A stretch of DNA of 64,000 bases, taken from Nemophila menziesii (taxonomy: Eukaryota; Streptophyta; Magnoliopsida; Boraginales; Hydrophyllaceae). Both the position numbers and the translations under genes were made by a program. Positions 33,354 to 45,479 of the stretch are shown piece after piece. Position 1 is the first letter of the stretch. Every line of letters begins with the position of its first letter. The notes under the pieces were generated by a model that saw only the letters and a list, made by a program, of their open reading frames with translations, had not been told where the DNA came from and did not search any database. The stretch lies in NCBI GenBank assembly GCA_029959085.1, contig JARWIR010000051.1, positions 3,472,001 through 3,536,000 of the forward strand, read 5' to 3'.

Positions 33354-34920
33354 TGGTGTGGCCTAAGGTGTGATAAAAAGATGTATAAGATAAGTGCAAA
33401 TGCACACCCTAAACTAACACTGTACTGCAAGTATTACAGGACGTATGCAAGTTTTAATGATAAGAAGATTCGTTCCTCAGGGACTGACGAAAGTTAGAGA
33501 GAACTTATGCAAATTATCAAGTGCAGATATTAAAGATAGATAATAATACGCAAGGAGAAAGAAGAGAAAGATAGATATTTATTTGGTTTTTTTGATAAGA
33601 AAACTAAACTACTAAATTAAAGACAATAAAATAAATAACAGAAAAGAAAAGAAGATAGTATGAAAGATATAACTTAGGTTTTACTAGTATGCACTAATCC
33701 TTCTAATTCTATCCATGAATCTAGTTAATAAGGGAGAATATTAGCTCTTGGTATACTTAGTCAGGATTCTAAATTCCACTACCTTAGACCTTGAGAGCGA
33801 CTAAGGGGGCAACGGCACAACCAAGAAGTGATTTAAAATAGGGTTATCAAACGCCACTAAGGCCCTAAGCAAATACTGCAATCTTGGTGATATGGTGGTT
33901 AAAACAAACCTTAATGACTATCTAGTTAGAAGTATGTTTTGTCAGAACTGCTATCGACACTAGACGTTATGTGGTGGTTCAATAGTTAAACACCCTTACA
34001 AGGTGACCATCTAACTACTATTAAGGTAATCCTATACTCGTGCACTAGCAAGGAAAACAGTCATTAAATCAAAACACATAATCAAATATAAGGGTAAGTA
34101 GCTAATATCAGATTAAAACATATAATTCCCAAAGAACTTAGATAGAAGAACTAGAATTCATAGTTTATACATTATGCAAAACCTAAGCTAAGAGAATTAG
34201 TTCATACAAAGGAAAGAAGAAGAAAGAATTACAAAATAAGAGGTTGAAGGAGACATGATTGATGCACAGCTCCTTCCAGACTTCTTCTCTTGTGTTGCAG
34301 CTTCCTCTTGGCCTTAGGGTCTGGCCAAGGATGATTTAAGAGTGTTAAGAGGCTGTATTTATAGGTTAGAGGTTGACCTAATTCGTTTCTTGGAGATAAC
34401 TTCAAGTAATGGGCTCCTGGCCCAACCCAAATTCGTAAGATAAACACTGCTGCGTTGTTTTGGTCATAACTTCTTTGTTATTGGTCGGATTTTGCTCCAC
34501 AAGATACCAAAAGAATCGCAACAGAATTATCTAGGACCTTCAGAAGGAAATTACCAAATTCGGCCTATTTCTTAGGTAAAAACACCAATCTTTAGACGTG
34601 TTCTGCAGAATCCCAGATTTAGGCAGCTTTTCCTTTTCCTAATTGAACTCAGTTTCCTTCTATCTCCAATTTCCATGCATATCTCTTTCCATAAGTTGTA
34701 ATCTTTGACTTGGACTCTAATTAATCTCCATAATTATCTTTAAAGCTTCACACTAAATAAACAATTAAACCCAATATGCTCTAAAAATAATAATTCTACA
34801 AATCAAGACTCAAAATAGGAAAGTGCACTAAATTAAGCTAAAATCAACCTATAGACTAATAAATAAGCCTAAAATGATGTCTCATGAGTGTATTTTACTA
34901 TCACAAATGAGGAGACATCA
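33354..34920 (-). repeat. 5' LTR of element C
   Basis: 1567 bp. A TATA box (TATAAATA on the minus strand, 34363-34356) is the likely promoter core. Nearly identical to 27320-28886. Confidence 0.95.
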
Positions 34921-36685
34921 GACGGATTAGGTACAACTCTAGTATTAATTAGATAGTATAAATAATTGCTTGACAGAAAAGTAAAATAATATGATTTTTG
35001 TTTGGTTTTCTTGAAAACTAAAGGATGCAATAAAATAAAGACTAGATAAAAATAAATAACTGAAAAGAAATAATGCAAGTAAAAGGACTAACTTCAGAGA
35101 TGAGAGATGTACTTGAGTCTCGCAAGGAATCAACCTAATTAACGTAATCAATGTTTTGTTTAAGGGTAGAATTGGTATAATAATATTAGTCGAGACTCTA
35201 ATGTCTCCTAGCCCCCTGTCGGGTGGACATAGGAGCTATCCTAAAGTACTATAAACCCCTATATGGGCGATTATGCCTCTTCGGATGTGAATTATTTACC
35301 TCTTTGACTATGTAATTAGTTAAGCCTGTCGGTCAATAACGGACATTACACGGGTATTACCTAAGTCTGTATTCAAACCCCCCGTGTCGGATGATCACTT
35401 TTGCCACCAAAGTGAATAGCCCAAATACTAAAAGCTATTTCTAGATGTACTGAAAAGAAATAGTAATTAAGAACAAAGTAATATCCAATATATAAGACTC
35501 AATTCAATTTAAATCATAAAAATCTCAAATTCAAAACATGGAATAAATTAATTAGGGTTCATCCCTTTATTGCGATTCTCAAGTATATGAAAGTTTAGAT
35601 CATAATAAAATTGAAGACTGAAATAATAGAAAAATAATTCATATTCAATTATATAAAAGAGATAGATAACCTAAAGGTCTGGTTGGCTGTTGTCGGAAGA
35701 ATAGAATTCCTCCAGCTCTAGCTTCTCCTCTGCCTTCTTGCTCTGACTTGAAAATATGAAGCCTCTGATGTAATTCTATGATGTGTGTGTAAAAAGGAGG
35801 CTAAATGGTCTATTTATACTAGTAAATCCGGACTAGGGCTTAGGTTAAAAGCATAAGGTCAAATTATAAAAAGCCCAAGACCATCTTCTTCTTTAATTCC
35901 CGTAACTGGTGTACAAGCCTTATTAAAACGGCTGTAACTTTTTCATATCAACTACAAATGGACTCATTCTAGTTGCTAAATCTTCCTAAGTCAATAAGGA
36001 ATAACACCTATTTCACGGTCCAAAGGCTAAATCCGCATCTAAGTGGCACATAAACAGAAATTAGAAACAACCTTCCAGATCTGCAACTCCTCTAGTCAAT
36101 TCTTTGGAAATTCTTTTCTTGCCTTTAGCTCCTCCACTTGATCTAAGACTTTAATTCTCGTTTCTCCTCCTTTTATTGGTTCTCCACAGAATCCTTAAAC
36201 TTAAGAAATTTATACTAAAAACAAACAAATTAACGCACAAAAGCTCTAAAAATGCCAATAGTCTAATTCTAAGGGGAGAAAGCGCAGTACGACGAAATAA
36301 GCATATCAAATAAGTCAAATATTCACCTAAAATGATGTCTCCTAAGGAATAATATTTAGAACAAATAGGGAGACATCAACTTCGTATTTTTTTTCAATAT
36401 TACTCTGCGTTTTTATATCGATTACTCAGCAATTTTTTGGATACTCGTTGTTTTTATTTTGATACTCATTATTTTGTTCTGACACTTTATTTATTCTGAT
36501 ACTCTATATTCCGATGAATAGTGACAGCACTAGTTTTTTGTCTTTTAGTAATTTTTTATATTATATAAGGGTATTTTAGTATTTGGTCATGCTTGAGATC
36601 TCTTTGAAGAAATTAGATTCCACTAGTTTCTATATGACAAAAATCTAGTATCCAAGACCCTATATATCATTCACCCATAAAAGAA

Positions 36686-37035
36686 ACAAACAAATGTATG
36701 GTGCCTTTTACGGAAAAGTAAATAACAGCGGTGGTCAGGAAAATAAAAAATAAAATGCAAAGTTTATTGGGTATTAATCTATAAATCATTAGGCTTGGGC
36801 ACAAATATAAAATTAAATCAAATAGTAAAAAAGTATATTGAAATCTCAAATCAAAGTCTAGATATTTTATTAAAACCGAGTAATAATTATCTATATATTA
36901 TCATAATTTTCTTTTTATATATTTTATAGTCTTTTTCATGCGTAATATTTTTTTTAATACATTTAAAGTTAAAAATCGTGAAACCGTCCAAATATCGAAA
37001 TTCAATGATTCAGTTTTGATTTTGAAAAGTGTAAC
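36686..37035. other. AT-rich host sequence between D0 and the LINE L1a
   Basis: No frame or domain. GGCTTGGGCAC near 36792 and AACCGAG / GAAACCG motifs suggest a worn hAT-like remnant, unproven. Confidence 0.4.
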
Positions 37036-37114
37036 AAATGGTGAAAAGTATTTTTTTTGTTACATATGAGGTCAAGAGACCCTGAAGAATTACTCTTCGA
37101 AAAGTAAAATAAAC

Positions 37115-38362
37115 TTAAACGCCTATGACTATCCTAGGTATCGCACGACCACAACGGTCACGCGCTAGGAGTCTCCATAAACCGTCTGGTGGGTCCGCAT
37201 AAACCATCGGACCATCCTTATTTCGCAACCCAAATTTAGCTAACCAATCCGCGCAATTATTAGTCTCACGGAAGTTCCAAATTAGATCAAAGTGCACATT
37301 ATTACGTAAAATATCCTCACACTCGCGAAAGGTAACACTTAAACGTTCCATTGAGTTCGCACCGCCCTTCACTAGCGCGTGCAACTCACTCGAGTTCGTT
37401 TCAATGATGACATCAATATCCCCTTGCGAAACTGCTAGGCGAAGTCCAAAATGAAGCGCTAAACTTTCCGCCTCAAGTAGTGTACTTGCCACACAACTAC
37501 CCGCAAAACCCGCAATATAATCACCGGTGCTATTACGAATAATCCCACCTATGCTTGCCGATTCGCTCCTAGGATCAAGCGCCCCATCAATATTAAGCAT
37601 AACCCCTACCTCCGGCTTAGACCACTTGACAAGGACACTACGAGATGACGTAATTAGGCCCCCATCCCGCTCTACATCCCATGCTCTTACATAATCTCTC
37701 GCCGCGTTCTTTACAATAGCAGCTAATTCAGTCTTAGTTTTAGCTCGTGCATGACTGTCGAAAAGCTCGGTGTTCCGGTTAGTCCAAGTGACCCAAACGA
37801 AAGCAGCTATCCAAATTCTCCGCTCAATTCCGTTGACCGCCGCTGTTCCGGAAAGCCACGAAGTCCACCACCTAGCTGCTTCGTCCCACTCCAGCACCTG
37901 CTGGTTAGCTCCCTCTTGGTTCTGCTGCAGAATCTGTTGCGGCTGTCCGTTCGTCGAAAAAAGCTCCTGCCGCCGAGACTGCACAGTGGCGTGCTGTAAT
38001 GACACGGTGGAGAGTTGTCCTGATGCTGCACCAATCCGTGATCCATTCGCATTCCTAGCTGCAGCGCGCGAATCAAAACCTGCAAACACACCACAACTAT
38101 TATGTTCTAAAAATTGCAAATCAGTCCCTGTACACAATTTTAACACTTCCCTGTACAAATTGCAGTCTTGGAACAGGTGCTTTGCGGATTCGACAGCGGC
38201 GCCACACCCCGGGCAACTAGCGTCCTCAATCACCCCCCTTTTAACAAGATTGTCGCGCGTGGGAAGCCTATCCCAAATGCATCTCCACAATAACACTTTA
38301 TTCTTTTGCGGGCATTTAAGCTTCCATACCAAATCCCAATTAAAATTAGGCCTCACATCCAC
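37115..38362 (-). pseudogene. L1a ORF2 C-terminal part: zinc finger and RNase H
   Basis: 415 open codons. Near the start WDLVWKLKCPQK, LPTRDNLVKRG and CPGCGAAVESAKHLFQDC form the zf-RVT region. About residues 255-395 form a plant RNase H-like domain: LNIDGALDPRS (first Asp), GGIIRNSTGDYIAGF, LEAESLALHFGL (Glu), IIETNSSELHALVKG (second Asp position replaced within IETNS) and WNFRETNNCADWLAKFG. RNase H would remove RNA from the cDNA hybrid. The frame joins the RT part only through stops and shifts near 38370-38700, so the whole ORF2 is not expressed intact. Confidence 0.85.
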
Positions 38363-38388
38363 TCGATTTTAATCATTATAAACCGATT

Positions 38389-40639
38389 TCACGGAAAAAA
38401 TCCCCGAGGGTTCCAACCTCCACTTATATATATTTTCTCCTCTCCGTTCATAACCTCCACAACCCCGCGCTTTAACACCTCACACCCCGCTAGAATATAT
38501 TTACACATTCTTGAGTCCGAAGATTTTACGTCCCTCTCAAGAATCCCTTCATGAAAGTATTTCTGATTTAAAGCTAGCACCCATAACGCCGAATCCCCTT
38601 GAAGCACTTTCCACCCCAACTTCGCCAATAGTGCCTTATTATAATCTCTTGCCGTACGGAGACCCAATCCACCCTGTTTCTTAGGCTAACAAAGCTTGTC
38701 CTAAGCCAACCAATGGATCTTCCTCCCATCCTCCGATGAGCCCCAAATGAAGTTCCTAATAATTCTATCAATCTCCTCGCAAACATGAATAGGAAACTTC
38801 ATTTTTTGCATTAAATACGTCGGAATGGCCGAAAGAACTGATTGTGCCAAAGTGATTCTTCCAGCCATTGAGAGATTCTGAGCCTTCCAATTAGGAAGTT
38901 TATTTTTCATGCTATTCGTTACTCTACGAAAGAAACCCCTTGGTAAACGTTGTGATCTAATGGGAGTCCCAAGGTGATCCCCCAACGAATCACTGATCAT
39001 AAATCCACTCCTACCCGCGAGGTCCAAAGCCACATCCCTCTCCACATTATTAGAAAAATAGATAAGCGACTTCTCTTCACTCACGGCTGGCCCGCCTCAT
39101 CACAAAATACTCTAAGGACCTCCTTAATGAGATCAATTTGGCGACTCTCCGCTTCCGCAAACAACATTAGATCATCTGCAAAAAAACATGGAAAATACCG
39201 GGACCTTGTCGATGAAGGCGGATAGGAATCCATTCACCTCCCTCGCAAAGCCCCTGAATTCGAACAGATAAACGTTCCATACAAAGTACAAAAATGTAAG
39301 GGGACAGAGGGTCTCCCTGCCGAATTCCCCTTTGAGGGGTGAACTCCTCCAGCTGACCACCATTCCACAGGACACGCATTCTGTTGGTCGCCATTGCATC
39401 CATAATCACACGCGTCCATGCTTTCGGAAATCCGAAGAAATCAATTGTATCCTATATAAACCTCCAGCTAAGCTTATCATAGGCCTTGGCTAGATCAATT
39501 TTAATAGCCATATATCCTGCCTTTGTCGTAACCTTCTGCATACGATGATCTATTTCTTATACGAGCACAATATTGTCAATAGTTGATCTTCCCGGAAGAA
39601 AACTACTTTGATTATGACCTATCCGATCCGCAAGTAACGGCCAAATCTGATTTACCATAGCCTTCATAATAACCTTAACTGGGACATTTATAAGACTAAT
39701 AGGTCTCAACTCTCCTACTCTAGTCGGCTCCGTAACTTTCGGAATCAAATGCACAAGAGTCCCATTAAGTTTCTCCGAAATTCTACCATCTCGCACCGCT
39801 TTCCGAACCATAAGACAAACCTCCGGACCTACCACTTCCCAACATTTCTGATAAAAGGAAGCCGCTATACCATCCGGACCAGCTGCTTTATTCGGGCTTG
39901 ACTGAAAAACCGCTGCTCTAATTTCTTCATCTGTGAATTCCTCTTCCAACAAAATTCTTTCCAAAGCTCCTAAGCTGCTACCGTGGGGTAAGGCAAAAGG
40001 GCCTACAAAACTATTCGAATCCATATATAATTCAACGTAAAAATTCCGAACCATCTTTCCTAATTCCACCTCATCCTCGATCCATTCCCCATTTGCGTTG
40101 CAAAGTTTTTGGATTTTAATCGCCTTCCGTTTCTTCATAGTAGCTAAAAGGTAGTACCTAGTATTTCTCTCACCCGAACGAATCCACTTTTCCTTCGATC
40201 TTCCAAACCACATCTGTTCTTCCTCATCAAGAACACTCAAATATTCACTTCTAAGACACATCCCCAACCTAAACAAATACGAGTTATAGACACGTTGAAG
40301 CGAAATCTGAATTCCTCTAAGTCTAGCAAGCAGGCTTTTCTTCTTTTTATTTAAATCGCCAAACACATCCTCCTTCCAATTAGTGAGATGCGTCTTCATA
40401 ACCAATAGACGGTCCCCCAAATCAGCGTTACTATTATCCCAACTCTCTTTAACCGAATCCTTAAACCCTTTATGAAGACACCAAGCAGTCTCAAAACGGA
40501 ATCTAGGAGGGGGTCGCTGGACCCCTTGACTTAGCCGGATTAAAATTGGCGCGTGGTCCGAGTGTCTTCGGTCCAAGTGTGTTACCTTAACAAAAGGGAA
40601 TAACTCAAGCAACTCTGTATTACCATAGGCCCTTTCCAA
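38389..40639 (-). pseudogene. L1a ORF2 reverse transcriptase region (frameshifted)
   Basis: Open pieces in order on the minus strand. 40639-39557 (360 codons) has the endonuclease end RRHSDHAPILI, a linker, then NKAAGPDGIAASFYQKCW, LVHLIPKV, RPISLINV and SSFLPGRSTIDNIVLV of the RT fingers. A short gap follows, then 39409-39167 with RGIRQGDPLSPYIFVLCMER of the palm. The DD-containing motif lies near 39190-39160. Next are 39084-38701 (LGTPI, MAGRITLAQSVLSAIPTYLMQ, FIWG, thumb) and 38667-38389. It would copy LINE RNA at a nicked target. Stops and shifts separate the pieces. Confidence 0.85.
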
Positions 40640-41278
40640 CCGCCGAAGGATTTTCTAACCCGTATTCCAAGAATCGCACCAAGTAAATCTTGGTCCCGTA
40701 AAAACCAAGTCAGTAAGGTCGCAACTGTCCCTCTAATCTTCAATCTCCTCCATCCTCCACGTTATGCCTACCACACCTCCTTTTTTTTCTTCCTCGCTAC
40801 CAACCTGATTGAAATCTCCCTCTATTAACCACGACTCGCCAATACGACTGAAAGCGTGATGACTCGCCTCCAACACTGGTTCCCTATCCTTAGCAACTGG
40901 CCTCGCATATAAAGCTGAGAAAAACCAAGGAACACAATTAATTCTAGACACTTCGATATTAATTACCTGTTTTCCAGCCGATAAAATCCGAACGTCTATT
41001 TCCGTATCGTCCCATAAAAGCCAAATCCCGCCTTTGAAATTCTCCGCCTCTACCCTAATTGAATTAGCTTTTCCTAACCCATTGATAATTTCATCCGCCT
41101 TCGCACCACTTACGCGTGGCTCAACTATTACCGTAAGCCAGACACGGTGAATTCAGATCATTTCCCGGACCACCCTTTGGAAGTTAGATTGTGCCGCGCC
41201 ATGACAATTCCAGACTAGTATATTGAGAGGAAGGGAAATGTCTTCCCAACTCCCGAAAGAATTGCTTCCTGAACTCAT
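40640..41278 (-). pseudogene. L1a ORF2 N-terminal endonuclease region
   Basis: From ATG at 41276-41278 the minus strand reads an APE-type endonuclease start (ILVWNCHGA), later LIEGDFNQVGS and FTGPRFTWCD. At least two in-frame stops and one frame change occur, with one open part at 40951-40733. The E-containing motif after the start is lost in the damaged stretch near 41160. Such endonucleases nick target DNA for target-primed reverse transcription. Not functional here. Confidence 0.75.
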
Positions 41279-41311
41279 TAAAAAATATATTAGTTCAAAA
41301 TAAAAAATAAA

Positions 41312-42770
41312 TTAACTTGATACCTGTTCCTTTGCTTCCGACCCTCCCGGAGCAAAACCCATCAACGCATCTCCATCTCCGTCTTCAAATTGTGTTTCCG
41401 GCACGGAGGAAATGTCATGATCATCAAGGTCCACATGCGCAGGTTCACCGGGGTCTTGTTCTCCATTCCAACAACCCTTATCAAAGTCAGGAGGAAGACT
41501 AACTCCCTCCATACCTTCGCCTCCAGCTGCAGGCCCTCGAGAAACTGTCACCCAGCTGTCACGGACCTCGCCTCTTCCTGAAATTGCAGCAGCAGTCCCT
41601 GGTAAAGGACTTGCAGCGCTGCTATTCTGCAATTCTTTTTTTTCTTTTTCGCTAGCAGCTGTCCCTGGACAGTAGTAATCGCACATGTTCCATGGCCCGC
41701 AGCAGCCATCTGACCTCGCGCAGCAGCCCCCTCATTGTTCCCCTCAACTCGCGCTGCATCCGACACATTATCTCGGTTGATAAGGCTTCCATTCCCCGCT
41801 AGGTCCACATTCACCACCTGGTCCGTGACTACCTCCTTACCTTTATTCTTACCTTCCCAAACGCTTCCTTTTCTGCCCCCAATCTGCTCGTTACTCTTAT
41901 CCTTCATTGCCCCAAAGTAGACAATATCAGGAGAAGTATTCAACTCCTTGCGCACTTCGAAATCCGGTGTGGAAACAATCTTATGCCCACCCTTCGTTTT
42001 GTTTCTGTTACGATTCAGAGACCCCCCCAATATTACTCCTATTGAGTTTATTACCTGCACTAGTAGACGCCTTGTTGTTACCCACACTTTTTGTGTTAGC
42101 TCGTGGTGCACTAAACTCGCTTTCGTCAACGAACAACGCATTATATCGTGAGCCCAAGTCCTTACCAAAACCACTTTTATTACTATTCGGATTCCATTTG
42201 TTACCATTTCTGTTATTCACCCGGTTGTTCCGCTTCACGGCCATCCACTCCCCGTAAGTAGGCTCCACCACAACCTCCCTACTAGAAATATCTTTTAGAC
42301 CTTCCGCATTATTTTCCCCAACCGGTTCCGCATTAACCATACTATTCTCGAATTTACTACACTTATCTTTCTGATGCCCAAACTTCCCACATTCGAAACA
42401 AACTAAGTGCAAAACCCTCGTATTCCACTAAGAAAACCTTACCTCCAATGTGAATCTTAGGCGTTAACGGTTTTCTTAGGTCCAATTCAATAGCCAATCT
42501 CGCGTAGTTCCCTTTCTTTCTCGCCTTAGTTAACGGATCTATTCGGACGGTTCTACCAATCTGATCACCCATCTTCCGAAGAATTCGGGCTGTATAATTA
42601 TGCATACCCACGTTCGAAATCCTAACCCACTCCGTGGTAGTAGTGATAGGTTCCACTTGAGGTATGAAATCAGGTGTCCATTCTCTCACAATTAAATAGT
42701 GATCGAAGATCATCCAAGGTCCTCCTGCCAAGGCAAACTCATAATCATCCCTATTAGCAAACTTGACCAT
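41312..42770 (-). pseudogene. L1a ORF1, 3' two thirds (DUF4283 and zinc knuckle)
   Basis: Frames 42770-42363, 42412-42008, 42207-41548 and 41686-41312 overlap and together cover ORF1. MVKFANRDDYEFALAGGPW and FDHYLIVREWTPDF are the DUF4283 core; MHNYTARILRKMGDQIG and GKVFLVEYEG follow. CFECGKFGHQKDKC (C-x2-C-x4-H-x4-C) is the zinc knuckle. The remainder is low-complexity, rich in Asn, Gly and Ala. ORF1 proteins coat LINE RNA. Several frameshifts are present. The 5' third lies beyond element B at 56253-56862. Confidence 0.8.
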
Positions 42771-42778
42771 GAAGTATC

Positions 42779-44310
42779 TGATGTCTCCTCATTTTGTGAT
42801 AGATTTATATTAGGATGAGACATCATTTTTAGTGATTTAGAAGTCATTATAGTCGATTTTCTTGAGAAATGCTACACTTTCCTATTTTGAGTCTTGATTT
42901 AGTAAAATAATATTTTTAGAGCATATTGGGTTTAATTATTTATTTAGTGTGAAGCTTTAAAGATAATTATGGAGATTAATTAGAGTCCAAGTCAAAGACT
43001 ACAAGATATGGAAAGAGATAATATGGTAATTGGAGATAAGGAAATAAAAGCTAAAAACATGGAAAAGGAAAAGCTGCCTTAATCCTGAATTTCTGCACCT
43101 ACGACCACAAATCAGCTTATATCTCAAGAACGGTGTGGAATTTGGAGAAACGGTCAAGAGCAAAGTTGAAGATCTTTCCGAGACGATGAATTTGGTGTAC
43201 TCATACGCGTCAAACAGATGAGTATTGAAGCTGCTAGGACCAAAAGAAAAATGGGCCTGATTGCATGTTTTTAGGGTTACGAATTTGAGTTGGGCTTGGA
43301 GTCCACTACTTACTTCTCCTTCAAGAAAACGAATTAGGTCTTCCTAAACACCTATAAATACACTCTTATACCATTGTAAACATGTCCTTGCTCAGTTTCA
43401 AGCTTAGGCTTAGTCCTTACTTATATTTTCTTAGTTTTAAATAATAGCTTACTCTTTATATTTATTATTCATCCTTAGAATCAAGCTATTCATTCAAGAA
43501 GCAAGTTGACCTGTAGAGGAAGACAAGAAGAAGAAGATTGGAGACTGACAAACTCCTCTTCTACATCTCACCTTCTCTATATTTAGAGTAATTAGCTATA
43601 GATCTATTTTCAACCATATTTCTAAGCTTTTATTCTGTAAGTTTACTTTTAATTGTTGGATTATTATTTTGTCTTTAAATACTATTTGTTATTTTAATTG
43701 ATTAAGCTTGGCGTATATTGTTATTATGTGTTTTGACTTATTTCCCTAGATCTGATCAATCTTAGGATTAATCTTAGGATTAATCTTAGGATTAATCTTA
43801 GTTATTGACAACACCACATAATCGTCTAGTTTAACTAGATAGCCATTAAGGCTTGATTTAATCACCAATCATTACTTTGGAATCCCTAGTAGTGGAGAGG
43901 TTGCTCCTAAGCCTAGAAAAGGCTAGGTAGAATTTAGAATCCTGGTTAATATATAATGCTTAATGTGACAGGTTAGAATAACAATTTAGTAATAGACTCA
44001 TATTAGTAATCCTAATTTATTAGACTTACATCCATATTTATTTATCTGCATTCTTATTTATTATTTCTCGTCTGATAGTTAATCATATTATTTTATCTTT
44101 TTATATTTTATTCTAAACATCTCAATTCATCTACGCTTGTTAAATATAAATAGATCTAACAGATACAATCCCTGCGAACGAACTTGACTTATCATTAAAA
44201 CTTGCAAACGATCTGTGATACTTGCAGTGAGTTCCGTGGTTCTCAAGGGTGTGTGCCCTTTATTATTATTCTTATTTATCTATTTATTTATCACACCTTT
44301 TCCCCCACCA
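42779..44310 (+). repeat. 5' LTR of element B
   Basis: 1532 bp from TGATGTCTCC to CCCCCACCA. TATA box TATAAATA at 43353-43360. Contains four copies of a 12-bp AGGATTAATCTT-type unit near 43761-43800, where the 3' LTR has two. Same subtype as the solo LTR at 11535. Confidence 0.94.
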
Positions 44311-44316
44311 AGTTTT

Positions 44317-44334
44317 TGGCGCCGCTGCTGGGGA
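44317..44334 (+). promoter_or_regulatory. Primer binding site of element B (tRNA-Asp)
   Basis: TGGCGCCGCTGCTGGGGA, six bases after the 5' LTR. Matches the complement of the tRNA-Asp 3' end at all but two positions, which would be G-U type pairs. Confidence 0.8.
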
Positions 44335-44385
44335 TTTATCTTTAAGTTAAATCCACAAAAAGAAGCTATAACCAAGCTCGAAGGA

Positions 44386-45051
44386 ATGATGGATAAATTA
44401 TTGATTCTGGTTCAAAATTGTATGCAGCTCAACAATGAAACATCCATGGAGCAAGCTGCAAAAGTGGAAGCCTTGGAGACACAAGTCACTCAAGTGACCA
44501 ATTCTTCTCTAAAATTCCAACAAGAGCTTCCACCGTTAATCCGAAGTGTAATAGAAGAACAGGTTCAACAAGCACTTCCGTCTCACCCTTTTGAAAGTAT
44601 AAATTATTTGGAAAACATGGTAGATCAAAATGCGGCAAAGATAGATGCTAATACAACCTTAATACGTTCTATGCACCAAAAATATCAAGTAATGGAGCAA
44701 AGATTAACGGAACTCACTACGATCAATCAACAGTTACAACAAGAATTACATAAGAAACTGGGTTATAGCAATGTTGGGTTCGAAATTTCAACCGTAGCAG
44801 AACCAACCAAGCTTAGCTTAGAAGAAGTAATTGTTAAAGATCAAATTGCGAAGGAGGTTGATCCAGAATTCAAGCACGTGGAAGAAGAAAAAGAAACCGA
44901 TAAAGAAGAGACAACCGCACAAAAGGTGCAAAAAGAAGAAAGTAAGGTGGAACCACCACCTACACACCCATCATCGCCAATCCTTACTCCTACTAGGGAA
45001 ATCAGTCCCAGTTATTGGTCAATCAGGTTCACGTTAATCCCGAACAGCTAA
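44386..45051 (+). CDS. Coiled-coil/acidic protein of element B, first part
   Basis: From ATG 44386, about 222 codons, starting 52 bases after the PBS. A long coiled coil (MMDKLLILVQ, EALETQVTQV, YQVMEQRLTELTTINQQLQ) is followed by an acidic, Lys/Glu-rich and proline-rich tail (KVEPPPTHP). It parallels the coil and acid regions of the gag-like proteins of A and C but lacks the CCHC knuckle. Near 45015-45051 it overlaps a second frame that continues the same acidic style, so a frameshift probably split one longer gag-protease frame. Function unknown; scaffold or RNA-packaging role is inference. Confidence 0.6.
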   Translation: MMDKLLILVQNCMQLNNETSMEQAAKVEALETQVTQVTNSSLKFQQELPPLIRSVIEEQVQQALPSHPFESINYLENMVDQNAAKIDANTTLIRSMHQKYQVMEQRLTELTTINQQLQQELHKKLGYSNVGFEISTVAEPTKLSLEEVIVKDQIAKEVDPEFKHVEEEKETDKEETTAQKVQKEESKVEPPPTHPSSPILTPTREISPSYWSIRFTLIPNS

Positions 45052-45479
45052 TGCGGATATGGCGACAGAAAGTTCACATAAACGAGGTAAAAATCGAAGA
45101 TTTGGAAAGTGAGGATGAGGTTGAAGTTATAACTGCGAGTAGTGCAGCAGTAATTCCAACACTAGAAGAACCCACGAATCTTAATTTAAACATAACAATC
45201 AGAGATAGGGTTAAAAAGGTTGGGAAAGAAGAAAACAAGGCGGAGACACCGCCTACACATCCGTTACTATCACCACCTCATCTACAAAGAATTACATATC
45301 CTAGTGGTGATACTAAATCTGCAACGTCAAGCCCAGAAAAAATCATTGTTCCTATACTCGAAGTCCCATACATGCAAACTGGCCTAGGTAAAAAAATTGA
45401 TGATGAGGCCACTGAAATCGATAGCGATGTTTGGTTCGATGTTGTTGAAGAGTTCAGCCTTCAAGAAGAGGAGGAAGTG
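45015..45479 (+). pseudogene. Acidic linker frame of element B, cut by LINE L1b
   Basis: Open from 45015 in a different frame from the preceding gene, rich in Glu, Pro and Thr (EVKIEDLESEDEVEVI, KAETPPTHP). It ends in EEFSLQEEEEV exactly at the 14-bp target duplication of LINE L1b. After the LINE, the same frame resumes in the duplication copy at 50803 (EEVESPQVPL). Before the LINE arrived, this frame ran straight into the protease. Confidence 0.7.

Larger units (their letters stand above)
27320..34920 (-). mobile_element. Complete young Athila-derived non-autonomous element C
   Basis: 7601 bp flanked by the perfect duplication GACGG (27315-27319 and 34921-34925). Two 1567-bp LTRs (27320-28886 is 3', 33354-34920 is 5') differ at about four positions that I could find. 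In its own direction: LTR, PBS, short gag-like gene, palindrome array, remnant of the transposon-domain frame, conserved noncoding block, polypurine tract, LTR. No protease, RT, RNase H or integrase. Near-identical LTRs mean very recent insertion, so it must have been moved in trans. Confidence 0.93.
27205..36378 (-). mobile_element. Inverted solo LTR (third subtype) split by element C
   Basis: Two pieces, 27205-27319 and 34926-36378, form one LTR of about 1568 bp: TGGTGAGTCCTGGGG at the left, GGGAGACATCA at the right. Perfect duplication ACTTC (27200-27204 and 36379-36383). It shares its inverted TGATGTCTCC start with the other LTRs but has a diverged body and a different end (ACTCACCA). Element C with its own duplication lies between the pieces. 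Confidence 0.9.
17534..36676 (+). mobile_element. Mutator-like element D0, opened by nested LTR elements
   Basis: Flanked by the perfect 9-bp duplication ATAAAAGAA (17525-17533 and 36677-36685). Only three pieces belong to it: 17534 to about 18082, 26775-27204, and 36384-36676. The ends carry GGTCTTGGAGAC (17551-17562) and inverted GGTCTTGGATAC (36648-36659) within weak TIRs. The middle and right pieces hold the GAGTACTC-rich tract of the family. The left piece has a GC-richer interior (17830-18080) unlike that of D1. The remainder of the interval is element A, a solo LTR and element C. No transposase seen. Confidence 0.8.

Noticed and set aside
37770..38372. A 200-codon open frame on the plus strand
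   Set aside because: It is antisense to the LINE L1a zf-RVT/RNase H coding region; the sense strand has clear domains and this one has none.
41735..42257. Several plus-strand frames over L1a ORF1
   Set aside because: Antisense to the DUF4283/zinc-knuckle region, no motifs, composition explained by the sense strand.
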